Below, piece by piece: positions 33,571 through 33,709 of a stretch of 33,709 nt of DNA. How positions within the stretch are numbered: the first letter of the stretch is position 1; each line of letters opens with the position of its first letter. The stretch covers positions 1 through 33,709 of the forward strand of contig JAFAWY010000022.1 in assembly GCA_019241525.1 (NCBI GenBank), written 5' to 3'. Below the pieces are notes generated by a model. The model was not told the origin of the DNA, did no database searches, and saw only the letters and a list, made by a program, of their open reading frames with translations. This DNA is from Pseudonocardiales bacterium. GTDB lineage: Bacteria; Actinomycetota; Actinomycetes; Mycobacteriales; Pseudonocardiaceae. Made by a program: the position numbers and the translations under genes.

Positions 33571-33709
33571 ATGGCGGGGACTCGGTCAGTCCGTTCTCGG
33601 CTACGCAGGCGTCGGGACCGGCGCGGCCGCGGCGTCCGGGGGCTGCTGTTCCCCGCCACGCTGCCCGCGGCGCGCAGCCGCTCGGAGCGGTTCGACGCGA
33701 TCGTGCTGG
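33571..33709 (+). CDS. Metallopeptidase-family protein (N-terminal part)
   Basis: ATG at 33571 opens a frame that runs off the right edge after 46 codons. The start is very Arg-rich (RLRRRRDRRGRGVRGLLFP), followed by TLPAARSRSERFDAIVL. This matches the beginning of the actinobacterial metallopeptidase family (zincin-like, formerly DUF1025; compare Rv3259), whose H-E-x-x-H site would lie beyond the window. The position beside DUF3499 supports this. It is probably translated from a leaderless mRNA. Confidence 0.75.
   Translation, partial: MAGTRSVRSRLRRRRDRRGRGVRGLLFPATLPAARSRSERFDAIVL

Overview
The window is high-GC actinobacterial chromosome. Gene content and order match the conserved whiB1 - pdtaS - sigH/rshA - aroA - rsgA - secA1 - hpf - lpqB/mtrB/mtrA - tmk - manA - manB block known from Mycobacterium tuberculosis (Rv3217c to Rv3259). 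Mycothiol-type sigma-R/RsrA, WhiB1, MtrAB-LpqB and bL37 together point to an actinomycete. The protein sequences and mycobacterial-style synteny suggest a Pseudonocardiales-like organism; that placement is inference from memory, not a search.

Layout. 1-2000 is the least ordinary part: a partial reading frame, a lone XRE/DUF5753 regulator and two stretches without recognisable genes. 2100-4150 holds a SirB1-type protein, a small membrane protein and whiB1, which has a textbook CRP box upstream and a perfect bidirectional terminator downstream. 4186-7480 is a regulatory and stress block: PdtaS histidine kinase, a 71-aa biotin-carrier protein, the 24-residue ribosomal protein bL37, and the rsrA/sigR pair behind a consensus sigma-R promoter. 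7480-12300 holds ybaK, an alpha/beta hydrolase overlapping an SRAP gene, aroA, rsgA (whose conserved N-terminus has no normal start codon) and a GNAT acetyltransferase. 12309-16437 holds pruA, a DUF6912-type protein, a SpoU rRNA methyltransferase and a DUF6459-type protein.

16530-33504 is a long run of minus-strand genes: secA, hpf, comF-like, lpqB-mtrB-mtrA, tmk, a stand-alone biotin carboxylase, a CDF transporter, and the GDP-mannose supply genes manA, an SIS-like gene, trm112-like and manB, then DUF3499. A metallopeptidase-type gene starts at the right edge. Functional groups: protein export and envelope signalling (SecA, LpqB, MtrAB), mannose activation (ManA, ManB), thiol-oxidative stress (SigR/RsrA), acyl-CoA carboxylation (biotin carboxylase plus, possibly, the separate biotin carrier) and ribosome-related factors (bL37, RsgA, HPF, SpoU).

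The most unusual feature is in intergenic DNA. Three places (13975-14248, 16428-16515, 26249-26558) carry degenerate arrays built on GTGTCG spaced exactly 22 bp apart, about 23 units in all. In two places the arrays face each other; in one of these the arms include a 40-bp inverted repeat matching at 38 positions. Each array begins about 15-21 nt after the stop codon of a minus-strand gene. I know of no description of this element.
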